53,525 nucleotides of DNA from IMCC26077 sp964418325 (GTDB lineage Bacteria; Actinomycetota; Actinomycetes; Nanopelagicales; Nanopelagicaceae), in the NCBI GenBank assembly GCA_964418325.1, contig CAYQLC010000009.1:1-53525 (forward strand), written 5' to 3'. Made by a program: the position numbers and the translations under genes. Position 1 is the stretch's first letter; each line of letters starts with the position of its first letter. Below, piece by piece: positions 1 through 7,359 of the stretch. The notes under the pieces were generated by a model, which was not told the DNA's origin, did no database searches, and saw only the letters and a list, made by a program, of their open reading frames with translations.

Positions 1-187
1 CGCTCTCATCAAAGGTAAATGAGGAGGCGCCAAGACGAGCGCTAGCACCAGCATTAGCACCAGCATCTGTGTAAGTAATTTCCCAATTTGCGGGAATAGA
101 GCGAACTGGCAGCGCCTGTGCTGGCGTGGGTGCAATCCAACTCGATATGACGAAAAGGAGAGTTACGCCTAGGCTTTTTAACCTCAC
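1..187 (-). CDS. Secreted protein, N-terminal part only
   Basis: The reading frame is open from a GTG at 185-187 to the left edge, so only about 62 N-terminal residues are visible. The start MRLKSLGVTLLFVISSW is a basic n-region plus a hydrophobic core, followed by APTPAQA, a good signal peptidase I site, so the product is probably exported. The mature start is rich in Ala, Gly and Ser and matches no family I can name. There is no clear Shine-Dalgarno before the GTG. Only 26 bases separate it from the divergent gene at 214, so the two promoters must overlap or lie inside the opposite gene. Function cannot be assigned from this fragment. Confidence 0.6.
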   Translation of the reverse strand, partial: MRLKSLGVTLLFVISSWIAPTPAQALPVRSIPANWEITYTDAGANAGASARLGASSFTFDES

Positions 188-213
188 AGCGGCACGGTAT
201 CAGGGGGAGGCAA

Positions 214-498
214 ATGTCTAGCGCACGCGAGGCGATCTCACGAGCAGAGCGCGAGTTTGCAGATCCGCTACCCCAGCCGACCTTGGACGATGTGCGCAGC
301 GATTTAGCGCGCGCGATTGGTGATTTTGCGAATCAGAATTTTGCGGACCGATATGGACCATTAGTGGGCTCGGTTGCTGAGAATACCGCGGAGCAAATCC
401 TCAGAGATTTTGAGAGCAATGGCATGAAAGCCAGAGCTGAACTTGCATTTGTCGCGCAGGAATTAGCGAATCGGATTATTCGTGGGCTCAACGGGTAA
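214..498 (+). CDS. Hypothetical protein, 94 aa
   Basis: A short acidic, alanine-rich, predicted helical protein beginning MSSAREAISRAEREF. It has no signal peptide, membrane segment, cysteine or catalytic motif. The start is well supported: a strong purine-rich ribosome site (GGGGGAGG) lies 4 bases upstream of ATG 214. I do not recognise the family. It stands between a divergent secreted-protein gene and a convergent DsrE-like gene, so it is probably transcribed alone. Confidence 0.6.
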   Translation: MSSAREAISRAEREFADPLPQPTLDDVRSDLARAIGDFANQNFADRYGPLVGSVAENTAEQILRDFESNGMKARAELAFVAQELANRIIRGLNG

Positions 499-556
499 TT
501 TAGTCATAGTGCTGATTGCAGCAATCGTCATCATCATCACGATGAGCAGGCTTTAG
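482..556 (+). CDS. Possible 24-aa hydrophobic microprotein
   Basis: A GTG at 482, overlapping the end of the upstream gene in another frame, opens a 24-codon frame ending at TAG 554-556. The peptide is MGSTGNLVIVLIAAIVIII followed by a short polar tail (TMSRL), the pattern of a single-pass small membrane protein. No good Shine-Dalgarno is visible, so it may be chance or depend on translational coupling. Confidence 0.2.
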   Translation: MGSTGNLVIVLIAAIVIIITMSRL

Positions 557-592
557 GATTTACCAGGATTTACCAGGATTTACCAGGATTTA
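555..592. repeat. Short tandem repeat, 10-bp unit
   Basis: The decamer AGGATTTACC is repeated three times and followed by a partial copy (AGGATTTA). The array reaches into the stop codon of the minus-strand DsrE-like gene (590-592). It is too short and has no spacers, so it is not CRISPR. It could be a slippage-prone microsatellite in the 3' untranslated region. Confidence 0.8.
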
Positions 593-955
593 ATAGACGA
601 GAGCTTGCGTATTAGGTTGAAGAACGTCCTCGACAAAGGTACTTGCCCCGGCAATTTCAATTCCAGGGAGTAACTGATCCTGTGTGATGTTACGACGCTT
701 CGCACATTGAGTGCAGACTCTTATTTTACCGAGCTCGAGAATTTGATCTCGTAATTGTGAGAGAGGTGCGGCATGTTCGAGGTGAAATTCCTCCGCGTGA
801 CCGGGAATACCAAAGAGCGTCGCATCTCCGGTGAGCCAGAGAATCACATCGGCTCCCGTGGCAGCGGCAGTTGCTGCAACGGTGAATCCTTGCGAACAAC
901 GCTCAGCAGAGTCTTGCCCGACCGTGACCTTTACGACTATAGCTTTGGATGTCAT
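590..955 (-). CDS. DsrE-family sulfur-relay-like protein
   Basis: A 121-aa small alpha/beta protein of the DsrE/DsrF-like superfamily. It shows the N-terminal strand with a long Ala-rich helix (AATAAATGADVILWLTGDA) and a C-terminal half with the paired cysteines ICTQCA-type (here VCTQCAKRR, near residues 81-89). In relatives these cysteines carry or relay sulfur or sense redox state. The protein is cytoplasmic, with no signal sequence. It is divergent from the small membrane protein and nitrobindin genes. The fold assignment is fairly safe; the substrate is unknown. Confidence 0.7.
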   Translation of the reverse strand: MTSKAIVVKVTVGQDSAERCSQGFTVAATAAATGADVILWLTGDATLFGIPGHAEEFHLEHAAPLSQLRDQILELGKIRVCTQCAKRRNITQDQLLPGIEIAGASTFVEDVLQPNTQALVY

Positions 956-976
956 GTATGAAATCTACACGGAAAA

Positions 977-1180
977 TTGAGGTTTGCCCGTACTCTTTTA
1001 CTTGTGCTAATTCTTGACTTGGTTTTCGCAGGAATCTTGGTGGTTTTTGCCTTTTTAATCTCGCTCTTCCTTATTGGGAGATCCAGCCGTGCGCTACGTA
1101 AATTCCAACAAGAGAAATCTGGAGACACGATGCGCCGTAAACTTATCTCCAGAAACCAAGTGCGAAAGTTGGGTGATTGA
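977..1180 (+). CDS. Small membrane protein, 67 aa
   Basis: The frame starts at TTG 977, with GGA five bases upstream, and ends one base before the nitrobindin ATG. Residues about 6-33 are almost entirely hydrophobic (LLLVLILDLVFAGILVVFAF and onward), long enough for one membrane helix or a hairpin. A basic cytoplasmic tail rich in Arg, Lys and Gln follows. I do not recognise a family. Adjacency to the nitrobindin gene suggests co-transcription. The start is uncertain because no ATG is available near the hydrophobic segment. Confidence 0.45.
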   Translation: MRFARTLLLVLILDLVFAGILVVFAFLISLFLIGRSSRALRKFQQEKSGDTMRRKLISRNQVRKLGD

Positions 1181-1181
1181 G

Positions 1182-1682
1182 ATGGCTTTTACTCTCCCTG
1201 AAGGGCTCCACCAAGACCTGTACCCATTGGCCTGGCTAGTGGGTACCTGGCGAGGCAAGGGGCAGGGCGAATATCCCAGCACCAAGCCATTTCTCTTCGA
1301 GCAAGAGGTCACCTTCAATCATGATGGTCGCCCGTTCCTTACTTATTTCTCCCGCTCTTGGCTTGTTCAGGAAGATAGCGATGAATTACTCCCAGCTGCT
1401 CAAGAGACGGGATTTTGGCGGGTGAAGCCAAATAATATTCTCGAAGTCATCTTGTCCCATAACACTGGAATAACAGAGGGATGGGTTGGTCGCTTTGACG
1501 TAGCGAAGATTCAGTTGGTGATGGATCAAAGTTATAGCTCGCCATCTGCAAAACAAGTTACCGGAGGGACTCGACTCTATGGCTTGGTCGAAGGCGAGCT
1601 TTTCTATGCCTATGACATGGAAGCTCAGGGACATCAATTACAGGCTCATGTTTGGTCGACGATGGAACGCGTCGTAATGTGA
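1182..1682 (+). CDS. Nitrobindin-type heme-binding (FABP-like) protein
   Basis: A 166-aa beta-barrel protein of the THAP4/nitrobindin (FABP-like) family, like M. tuberculosis Rv2717c. The family signature GTWRGKGQGEY lies near residues 21-31. Later strands (ETGFWRVKPNN, GRFDVAKIQLV, RLYGLVEGELFYAYDM) fit the ten-stranded barrel. The conserved C-terminal segment contains HVWSTMERV. Family members bind ferric heme and react with nitric oxide or peroxynitrite; that is inferred here. ATG 1182 is chosen because it starts just before the conserved core and one base after the upstream stop. The end overlaps the asparaginase start by four bases. Confidence 0.85.
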   Translation: MAFTLPEGLHQDLYPLAWLVGTWRGKGQGEYPSTKPFLFEQEVTFNHDGRPFLTYFSRSWLVQEDSDELLPAAQETGFWRVKPNNILEVILSHNTGITEGWVGRFDVAKIQLVMDQSYSSPSAKQVTGGTRLYGLVEGELFYAYDMEAQGHQLQAHVWSTMERVVM

Positions 1683-2611
1683 GCGCTCCAGAAGCATTAG
1701 CTCACATCATCCGCAATGAAATGGTGGAGTCGGCACACTTTGGTCACCTATTAATCTCTGACTCCACAGGGACAAAAATCTTTCAACGGGGGGATATCCA
1801 AGCGCCAATTTTTCCTCGCTCATCAATCAAACCGATACAAGCACGGGCCATGGTCAAGCTCGGACTAAATCTTGAACCAAGACTCTTGGCATTGGTCATT
1901 GCAAGTCACTCTGGTTCGATTGAGCACATCGCAGGAGTACGAGAGATTCTCAATCAATTTGGCTTATCAGAATTGGCGCTGCAATGTGCGCTTGATCTTC
2001 CGCTAGGTGAGATTGAACGAAAGTTGTGGGGAGAGAAGCCGCCCTCGAAGCTAACAATGAATTGCAGTGGAAAACATGCGGGAATGTTAGCAACCTGTGT
2101 AGTTAATGGTTGGGATATTGCAAACTATTTGGAGATGGACCATCCGCTTCAGATTGCCATCAAGAACGAAATCGAATCAGCTACGGAAGAAGTGAGCGCA
2201 AACGATACTTTTGATGGATGTGGCGCACCACTATTTGCAATTACTATCACCGGATTATCTAGAGCTATTAACTCGGTTGTGATTGGTGATGATCAAGCAT
2301 CAAAAGCAATAGTTAGCGCGATGAGCAATCACCCAGAGATGGTTGCCGGAAATCGTAGACTCTCTGCGATATGGATGCGCGCAGTTCCCGGGTTGATTAT
2401 GAAGGAGGGCGCAGAAGGTGTGATGATTGCCGGAATGCGTAATCATGGCGTGGTTGCCTTCAAAGTTATTGATGGTTCGATGCGCGCTCATGAGGCAATC
2501 ATTCGCTCTGCTCTCGCGCAGATAGGAATTACCAGCGCTAATCCAGCGTTAGCGGGTGCGACCGTCTTTGGTGGACCAGCGCCAAAGGTGGCAATTCGCG
2601 CCGCTTTTTAA
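1679..2611 (+). CDS. L-asparaginase II family protein
   Basis: A 310-aa cytoplasmic enzyme of the asparaginase II family (Pfam PF06089), which hydrolyses asparagine to aspartate and ammonia. Visible family motifs are PRSSIKPIQA (about residues 46-55), SHSGS, NCSGKHAGMLA (about 132-142) and FDGCGAPLFA (about 189-198). GTG 1679 is preferred because it gives a 4-base GTGA overlap with the nitrobindin stop, a common coupled junction in this genome. A TTG 27 bases upstream is also possible. This family is unrelated to the classical bacterial type I/II asparaginases, and substrate specificity is inferred. Confidence 0.85.
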   Translation: MSAPEALAHIIRNEMVESAHFGHLLISDSTGTKIFQRGDIQAPIFPRSSIKPIQARAMVKLGLNLEPRLLALVIASHSGSIEHIAGVREILNQFGLSELALQCALDLPLGEIERKLWGEKPPSKLTMNCSGKHAGMLATCVVNGWDIANYLEMDHPLQIAIKNEIESATEEVSANDTFDGCGAPLFAITITGLSRAINSVVIGDDQASKAIVSAMSNHPEMVAGNRRLSAIWMRAVPGLIMKEGAEGVMIAGMRNHGVVAFKVIDGSMRAHEAIIRSALAQIGITSANPALAGATVFGGPAPKVAIRAAF

Positions 2612-2630
2612 GTTCAGTAGACTAGGGGTT

Positions 2631-2936
2631 GTGTCGCTAACCAATCCATTAGGTTCCCTCGCTGGTCTTGTACTTACTGTGGTGGGCATTGCTCAGCTTG
2701 CTGCCCTAGTTTTCAGTCTTACCCATGCGGTGCGGGTGCGTGCAGATGCGTTTACCGCCGCAGGAAAACAGAGCAAGGTCTTTTGGGCTTCGCTGCTTGG
2801 TGTTTCATTGGTGCTGCGACTAACTATTTCCAGCCCACTAGATCTCTTTGGCATCATCGCTACTATCGCTGCAATTGTTTATATCGTTGATGTGCGTCCG
2901 GCAATTAACGACATTCTTCGTGGCCCGCGCTGGTAG
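2631..2936 (+). CDS. DUF2516 membrane protein
   Basis: A 101-aa protein with three hydrophobic segments, about residues 10-30, 47-63 and 71-86. It ends in the family-typical VRPAINDILRGPRW, which matches the actinobacterial DUF2516 family. GTG 2631 follows an AGGGG ribosome site, although the spacing is short. It lies 12 bases upstream of mshA and is probably in the same transcript. The molecular function of the family is not known. Confidence 0.75.
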   Translation: MSLTNPLGSLAGLVLTVVGIAQLAALVFSLTHAVRVRADAFTAAGKQSKVFWASLLGVSLVLRLTISSPLDLFGIIATIAAIVYIVDVRPAINDILRGPRW

Positions 2937-2948
2937 TAAGCGATAGTT

Positions 2949-4220
2949 ATGAAAACCACCGGTCGCATCGCACAATTGATGATGCATACCTCACCATTAG
3001 AGCAGACTGGCAATCGCGATGCTGGAGGTATGAATGTCTACGTAGTAGAGACCGCAAAGCGATTAGCGAAGTCTGGAATTGCCGTTGATATTTTTACCCG
3101 AGCAACTTCTGGTTCATTACCACCAGTTGTTGAAATCGCACCAGGGGTGGAGGTGCACCACCTAACTGCTGGTCCATATGAAGGTTTAACAAAGGAAGAC
3201 TTGCCATCCCAAATGTGTACGATGGCATCTGAATTATTACGTGTCGAAGCAAATAATCCACGTGGGTATTACGACTTGATTCACTCGCACTACTGGATCT
3301 CAGGACAAGTTGGTTTGCTGGCATCACAGCGATGGAACGTTCCTCTAGTACATACGATGCACACGATGGCAAAGGTGAAGAATCTCGCACTTGCCGATCA
3401 CGACCAACCCGAACCAGTAGCACGTGCCATTGGCGAAGAGCAGATTGTTGCTGGTGCAAAGGGTTTAATTGCAAACACTGATGCTGAAGCAGCTAACTTG
3501 GTAAGTCTCTATGACGCGTGTCCAGATCGAGTCCACGTTGTCTCACCAGGAGTTGATTTAGAGCACTTTGCTCCGGGAGGCGGTCGCCGCGAGGCGCGAG
3601 TTCAATTAGGTCTTGATAAAGATAGTTTGATTCTTGCCTTTGTTGGTCGAATTCAGCCACATAAAGGCCCTGATGTTTTGATTAGCGCAGCCGGCGAAAT
3701 GGTCAAACATGACCCAGTTATCAAAAGTAAGTTGCAGGTACTCATTATCGGTGGCGTATCCGGTGGCGATGGAGATGAATTGCGTCGTCTGCAATCACTC
3801 GCTCGATTCTTAGGAATTGCAGATCAAGTGAGATTTATCCCGCCAGTATCGCGAGAAGAGTTGCCACATTGGTATCGCGCAGCAGATTTAGTCTGCGTAC
3901 CCAGCCATAGTGAATCTTTTGGTTTGGTTGCCCTCGAGGCGCAGGCGTGTGGCACCCCAGTAGTGGCTGCGGCGGTAGGTGGATTACGAACTGCAGTAGC
4001 TGATGGTTTCTCAGGTTCGCTCGTTGATGGTCATGATGCTCGTTCATGGTCTGCAGTTCTCACACGTTTATTACAAGAACCGCAGCGTCGAATTGCGCTA
4101 TCTATGGGCGCGCTCCAACATGCTCGTCGGTTTGGTTGGGAGGCAACAGCTCGAGGAACAATCGATATTTACGACCGACTTCTTGCTGAACCAAGTGCTG
4201 CAATACGTTCGCTCGCGTGA
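2949..4220 (+). CDS. mshA: D-inositol-3-phosphate glycosyltransferase (mycothiol)
   Basis: MshA (423 aa) transfers GlcNAc from UDP-GlcNAc to 1L-myo-inositol-1-phosphate, the first step of mycothiol synthesis. It is a GT-B fold, GT4-family enzyme. The N-terminal signature NRDAGGMNVYV (about residues 21-31) is diagnostic of MshA. HSHYWISGQVG and HTMHTMAKVKN follow, and the C-terminal domain has FVGRIQPHKGPDVLI and the nucleotide-sugar motif PSHSESFGLVALEAQACGTP. The flanking order mshA, YbjN-like, gpmA, senX3, regX3 reproduces Rv0486-Rv0491 of M. tuberculosis, which supports orthology. It indicates a mycothiol-producing organism. Confidence 0.95.
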   Translation: MKTTGRIAQLMMHTSPLEQTGNRDAGGMNVYVVETAKRLAKSGIAVDIFTRATSGSLPPVVEIAPGVEVHHLTAGPYEGLTKEDLPSQMCTMASELLRVEANNPRGYYDLIHSHYWISGQVGLLASQRWNVPLVHTMHTMAKVKNLALADHDQPEPVARAIGEEQIVAGAKGLIANTDAEAANLVSLYDACPDRVHVVSPGVDLEHFAPGGGRREARVQLGLDKDSLILAFVGRIQPHKGPDVLISAAGEMVKHDPVIKSKLQVLIIGGVSGGDGDELRRLQSLARFLGIADQVRFIPPVSREELPHWYRAADLVCVPSHSESFGLVALEAQACGTPVVAAAVGGLRTAVADGFSGSLVDGHDARSWSAVLTRLLQEPQRRIALSMGALQHARRFGWEATARGTIDIYDRLLAEPSAAIRSLA

Positions 4221-4231
4221 GTGAGATGTAA

Positions 4232-4711
4232 ATGATTTCCGCGCTTGAAATTTTGTGTGACTCACTCAAAGAATCAAAAATCGAATTTGAAGCATTAGAT
4301 AGCTCAACGTTATTAGTTACCGTTCCTGGTGAGAAAAAGCTCTACACGAATGTAATTTTTAAAGTCAGCGATAAAACTTTGAGTGTAAATGCTTTTGTTA
4401 TTCGTAAGCCTGATCAGAATGTTGAGCGCGTGCATGAATGGCTACTTCGACATAATGCTTCAAATTATCTCCTTTCTTACGCGGTCAATGACTTAGGTGA
4501 TATCTATTTGGTAGGACGCTTGCCAATCGGGTTAGTTTCGAGAGAAGAGCTGGATAGAATTTTGGGAGCAATCCATGAATACTGCGACTCATCCTTTAAT
4601 ACCCTCTTGGAGCTAGGCTTTGCCGATGCAATCCGGCGCGAGTGGGCATGGCGAGTTTCCCGAGGTGAATCGGTGGCAAACCTCGAGGCGTTCAAGCATC
4701 TACAGAGTTGA
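4232..4711 (+). CDS. YbjN-domain protein (Rv0487-like)
   Basis: A 159-aa YbjN/type III secretion chaperone-like fold protein, corresponding by position and sequence style to M. tuberculosis Rv0487 between mshA and gpm1. It shows the characteristic strand-helix pattern, with VHEWLLRHNASNYLLSYAVNDLGDIYLVG in the core (split here: VHEWLLRHN, then SYAVNDLGDIYLVG). The C-terminal helix holds REWAWRVSRGES. There is no signal or membrane segment. Its biochemical role is unknown; the conserved position suggests a functional link to mycothiol synthesis or central metabolism. Confidence 0.8.
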   Translation: MISALEILCDSLKESKIEFEALDSSTLLVTVPGEKKLYTNVIFKVSDKTLSVNAFVIRKPDQNVERVHEWLLRHNASNYLLSYAVNDLGDIYLVGRLPIGLVSREELDRILGAIHEYCDSSFNTLLELGFADAIRREWAWRVSRGESVANLEAFKHLQS

Positions 4712-4749
4712 TGTTTGAAGATGAGCACGGCAGGATTAAGGGGATGTCT

Positions 4750-5490
4750 ATGAAACTAATCCTCCTTCGTCATGGTGAGAGCCAGTGGAACGAAAAGAAT
4801 CTATTTACAGGTTGGGTCGACGTTCCGCTCTCCCTAAAAGGCGAGCAGGAAGCTAAGCGGGCGGGAGAGTTATTTAAAAACCGGGGCCTCTTGCCCGATA
4901 TTCTTCATACTTCGCTATTAAAGCGAGCGATAAATACTGCTGAGATTGCGCTTAATGAGTGTGATCGTCAGTGGATTCAAGTGCGTCGATCCTGGCGCCT
5001 CAATGAGCGACATTATGGAGCCTTACAAGGAAAGAACAAGGCAGAGACGCTTGCACAATATGGCGAAGAGCAATTCTTGCTATGGCGAAGATCTTTTGAC
5101 GTACCACCACCGCCCATTGATGATTCAGATTTGTACTCGCAGGTCGGCGACGTACGTTATTCCGACTTGGGACCTGCGCTACCAAAGACCGAGTGTTTGC
5201 TAGATGTAATCAAACGGATGATTCCGTACTGGAATGAGAGCATTGTTCCAGACCTGAAAAGTGGGAAGAATATTTTGGTTACTGCACATGGCAATTCTTT
5301 GAGAGCTTTAGTGAAACATCTCGATGGAATAAGCGATGCAGATATCGCTGGATTAAATATCCCAACTGGAATTCCATTGCTTTATGAATTAAATGAAAAA
5401 TTGGAACCGATTAAACCTGGTGGAGAGTATCTTGATCCCGATGCAGCACAAATTGCAATTGCAGCAGTGGCGAATCAAGGAAAGAAATAG
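4750..5490 (+). CDS. gpmA: 2,3-bisphosphoglycerate-dependent phosphoglycerate mutase
   Basis: A 246-aa glycolytic and gluconeogenic enzyme interconverting 3- and 2-phosphoglycerate through a phosphohistidine. The N-terminal LLRHGESQWNEKNLFTGW contains the catalytic RHG (His8). ERHYGALQGKNKAET carries the acid/base Glu and substrate-binding residues, and TAHGNSLRALVKH the second catalytic His. ATG 4750 is chosen over 4708 and 4744 because AAGGGG at 4738-4743 lies six bases before it and the protein then begins MKLILLRHG as in the family. It follows the YbjN-like gene in the conserved actinobacterial order and faces phoU convergently with one base between stops. Confidence 0.95.
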   Translation: MKLILLRHGESQWNEKNLFTGWVDVPLSLKGEQEAKRAGELFKNRGLLPDILHTSLLKRAINTAEIALNECDRQWIQVRRSWRLNERHYGALQGKNKAETLAQYGEEQFLLWRRSFDVPPPPIDDSDLYSQVGDVRYSDLGPALPKTECLLDVIKRMIPYWNESIVPDLKSGKNILVTAHGNSLRALVKHLDGISDADIAGLNIPTGIPLLYELNEKLEPIKPGGEYLDPDAAQIAIAAVANQGKK

Positions 5491-5491
5491 A

Positions 5492-6145
5492 TTACTTTTG
5501 GTCGGAGTAATACTCGCCCGTGACTAAGTAGTACACGCGTCGCGCAATAGAAACGGCGTGATCTGCAAACCGTTCGTAATACCTACCAATAAGAGTCATG
5601 TCAATCGCAGTTTCAATTCCGTGTGACCACTTGTCATCAAGGAGCGCAGCAAAAAGTTTGCGATGGAGAATGTCCATCTCATCGTCATCTTTCTCCAAAA
5701 GTTTTGCCGCTTCTGTATCTCGAGATTCAATAAGACCAATCGCTTTACCAACAATCTTGCTTGCCACTCGCCCCATCTCCTGAACAGTTAAAAGTAGTTC
5801 AGGTGGCACTGCCGTTGCGGGGTGTCTCATCCGAGCGAGCTTGGCAATGTGGTGGGCCATATCTCCCATCCGCTCAAGATCAGCGCTCATTCGAAGTGAA
5901 GTGACGAGCGCACGGAGATCGCTCGCGACAGGTTGTTGTCGCGCCATCAAATCGATTGTTTGCGCATCGAGCAGATGTTGCGCTTCATCAACCTCGTCAT
6001 CATCAGCGATAACTTTCTCAGCAAGCGCTAAGTCTGCGGTGAGCAGAGCATGAGTCGCTGAGTCGAGAGCCTGTTGAGTCAGAAGGCCCAAAGAGATTAA
6101 CGATTGGTTAATTGCATCTAACTCTTCGTGGAAGATATCGCGCAC
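5492..6145 (-). CDS. phoU: Phosphate-signalling regulator PhoU
   Basis: A 217-aa all-helical protein with two PhoU three-helix bundles. The metal-binding-type motif appears in both halves: DLERMGDMAHHIAKLA (about residues 91-106) and YYERFADHAVSIARR (about 188-202). It begins MRDIFHEELDAI like actinobacterial PhoU/PhoY. PhoU links the Pst phosphate transporter to the SenX3-type kinase and keeps the response off when phosphate is plentiful. It is transcribed divergently from senX3-regX3, and the shared region holds a probable PHO box, so it is likely part of the phosphate regulon. No pst genes are in the window. Confidence 0.95.
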   Translation of the reverse strand: MRDIFHEELDAINQSLISLGLLTQQALDSATHALLTADLALAEKVIADDDEVDEAQHLLDAQTIDLMARQQPVASDLRALVTSLRMSADLERMGDMAHHIAKLARMRHPATAVPPELLLTVQEMGRVASKIVGKAIGLIESRDTEAAKLLEKDDDEMDILHRKLFAALLDDKWSHGIETAIDMTLIGRYYERFADHAVSIARRVYYLVTGEYYSDQK

Positions 6146-6188
6146 GAGATGAGGATACTTTGAAAAGCGCCCCTCGAAAAATAGGGAA

Positions 6189-6210
6189 GTGAACAGCAGT
6201 TGAACAGGTA
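6189..6210. promoter_or_regulatory. Putative PHO box between phoU and senX3
   Basis: Two direct TGAACA repeats at 6190-6195 and 6201-6206 are exactly 11 bases apart. On the minus strand they read as TGTTCA, matching the 11-bp direct-repeat units with a TTCA core known for PhoP/RegX3-type PHO boxes in actinobacteria. A weaker third unit (TTAACT) lies at 6212-6217, again in phase. The site sits in the 116-152 bp region between the divergent phoU and senX3 starts, as expected for autoregulation by RegX3. Confidence 0.65.
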
Positions 6211-6297
6211 CTTAACTTTCCGCAAATCCCCGTAAAAGCGACCCTTCGCTATGACCCCTGATTGGTCACCGAGGCTGGCTACTTCTACGATTGGACC

Positions 6298-7359
6298 ATG
6301 GTACGAAGTTGGCTCAAATCTGAGCGAGCTCCCGAGACCAGCGCTGTGCCAGTTGAGTTGCTGGCCGTTTTGGGCAGTCTAGATTCGATGTCGATTCTCT
6401 TCTCTGCAAATGAAGGCGTAATCCATGCATCTAGTGAAGCGAATCAAATTGGCATCCTGAGAAATGGCCGAGTGGTGAGTGAGGAGCTACTGGCACTTAT
6501 TCGGGTGGTGCGACGAACCAATCTCCCGCAGGAGGGGAATATCGAATTACCAACAACGGCGCTCTCTGAGAAAGAATCGAATCTTCGCGTCCGAGTTGTC
6601 CCACTTAATGATGATGGCATGATTCTCGTACTTATTGATGATGTTAGCGAAGCGCAAAGAGTCGACGCGGTGCGTCGCGATTTTGTTGCAAATATCTCGC
6701 ACGAACTAAAAACCCCGATCGGCGCACTCTCGCTCCTTAGCGAGGCGGTAGCAGCGTCCAGTGATGATCCACAGATGGTTCGCCACTTTGCTGACAAAAT
6801 GTCAGTAACCGCAAAGCGATTAACCGAATTAGTCCAACAGATTATTACTCTCTCAAAACTTCAAGATACTAATCCACTCAGAGAATTTGAATTAGTGGAT
6901 GTATCAGAGTTAGTTGCTGAGGCTATCTCGCAATCTCAAACAAGTGCTGAGTCCAGATTCATAACGTTGAATCATGAGGTACTTGCTAACGCCCAACTCT
7001 TCGGAGATCGAGAGCAACTAGTGATGGCTATTCATAACTTGATTGAAAATGCCATTAATTACAGCCCCGAGAATACAAAAGTCACTACTACGGTCAATTC
7101 CGATAAAGATTCAGTTTCTGTGATTGTCAAAGATCAGGGAATAGGAATTTCGGAGAGCGATATCGAGCGAATTTTTGAGCGCTTCTATCGTGTAGATCCA
7201 GCTCGCTCTAGAGAGACTGGCGGGACTGGCCTTGGTCTATCAATCGTTAAACACGTAGCGACGATTCATGGCGGCGAAGTCTTAGTATGGAGCAAGCCTG
7301 GGGAAGGAAGTACCTTCACCATGAAGTTACCTTTAGTGAAGCAAAGTGAGAGCAAATGA
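6298..7359 (+). CDS. senX3: SenX3-like histidine kinase lacking membrane helices
   Basis: A 353-aa sensor kinase. It has a PAS-like region (about residues 20-115), a DHp domain with the phosphoacceptor His135 in FVANISHELKTPIGAL, and a catalytic ATPase domain with N-box (NLIENAINYSPENT), G1 (VKDQGIGI), F-box (IFERFYRVDPARSR) and G2 (GGTGLGLSIVKH). It pairs with regX3 through an ATGA overlap. Unlike M. tuberculosis SenX3 there is no two-helix membrane anchor: an in-frame TGA stands directly before TTG 6262, so no longer start is possible. ATG 6298 is preferred over TTG 6262. It senses phosphate status by inference, presumably through PhoU/Pst. Confidence 0.9.
   Translation: MVRSWLKSERAPETSAVPVELLAVLGSLDSMSILFSANEGVIHASSEANQIGILRNGRVVSEELLALIRVVRRTNLPQEGNIELPTTALSEKESNLRVRVVPLNDDGMILVLIDDVSEAQRVDAVRRDFVANISHELKTPIGALSLLSEAVAASSDDPQMVRHFADKMSVTAKRLTELVQQIITLSKLQDTNPLREFELVDVSELVAEAISQSQTSAESRFITLNHEVLANAQLFGDREQLVMAIHNLIENAINYSPENTKVTTTVNSDKDSVSVIVKDQGIGISESDIERIFERFYRVDPARSRETGGTGLGLSIVKHVATIHGGEVLVWSKPGEGSTFTMKLPLVKQSESK

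Noticed and set aside
555..592. Tandem decamer as a CRISPR array
   Set aside because: Units are 10 bp and directly adjacent with no spacers; no cas genes are present.
2003..2500. Antisense open frames inside core genes such as asparaginase and mshA
   Set aside because: They lack family motifs and are fully covered by well-identified genes.
6262..6297. TTG 6262 as the senX3 start
   Set aside because: It would add 12 residues without similarity; ATG 6298 is a more usual start. Neither choice adds a membrane helix.
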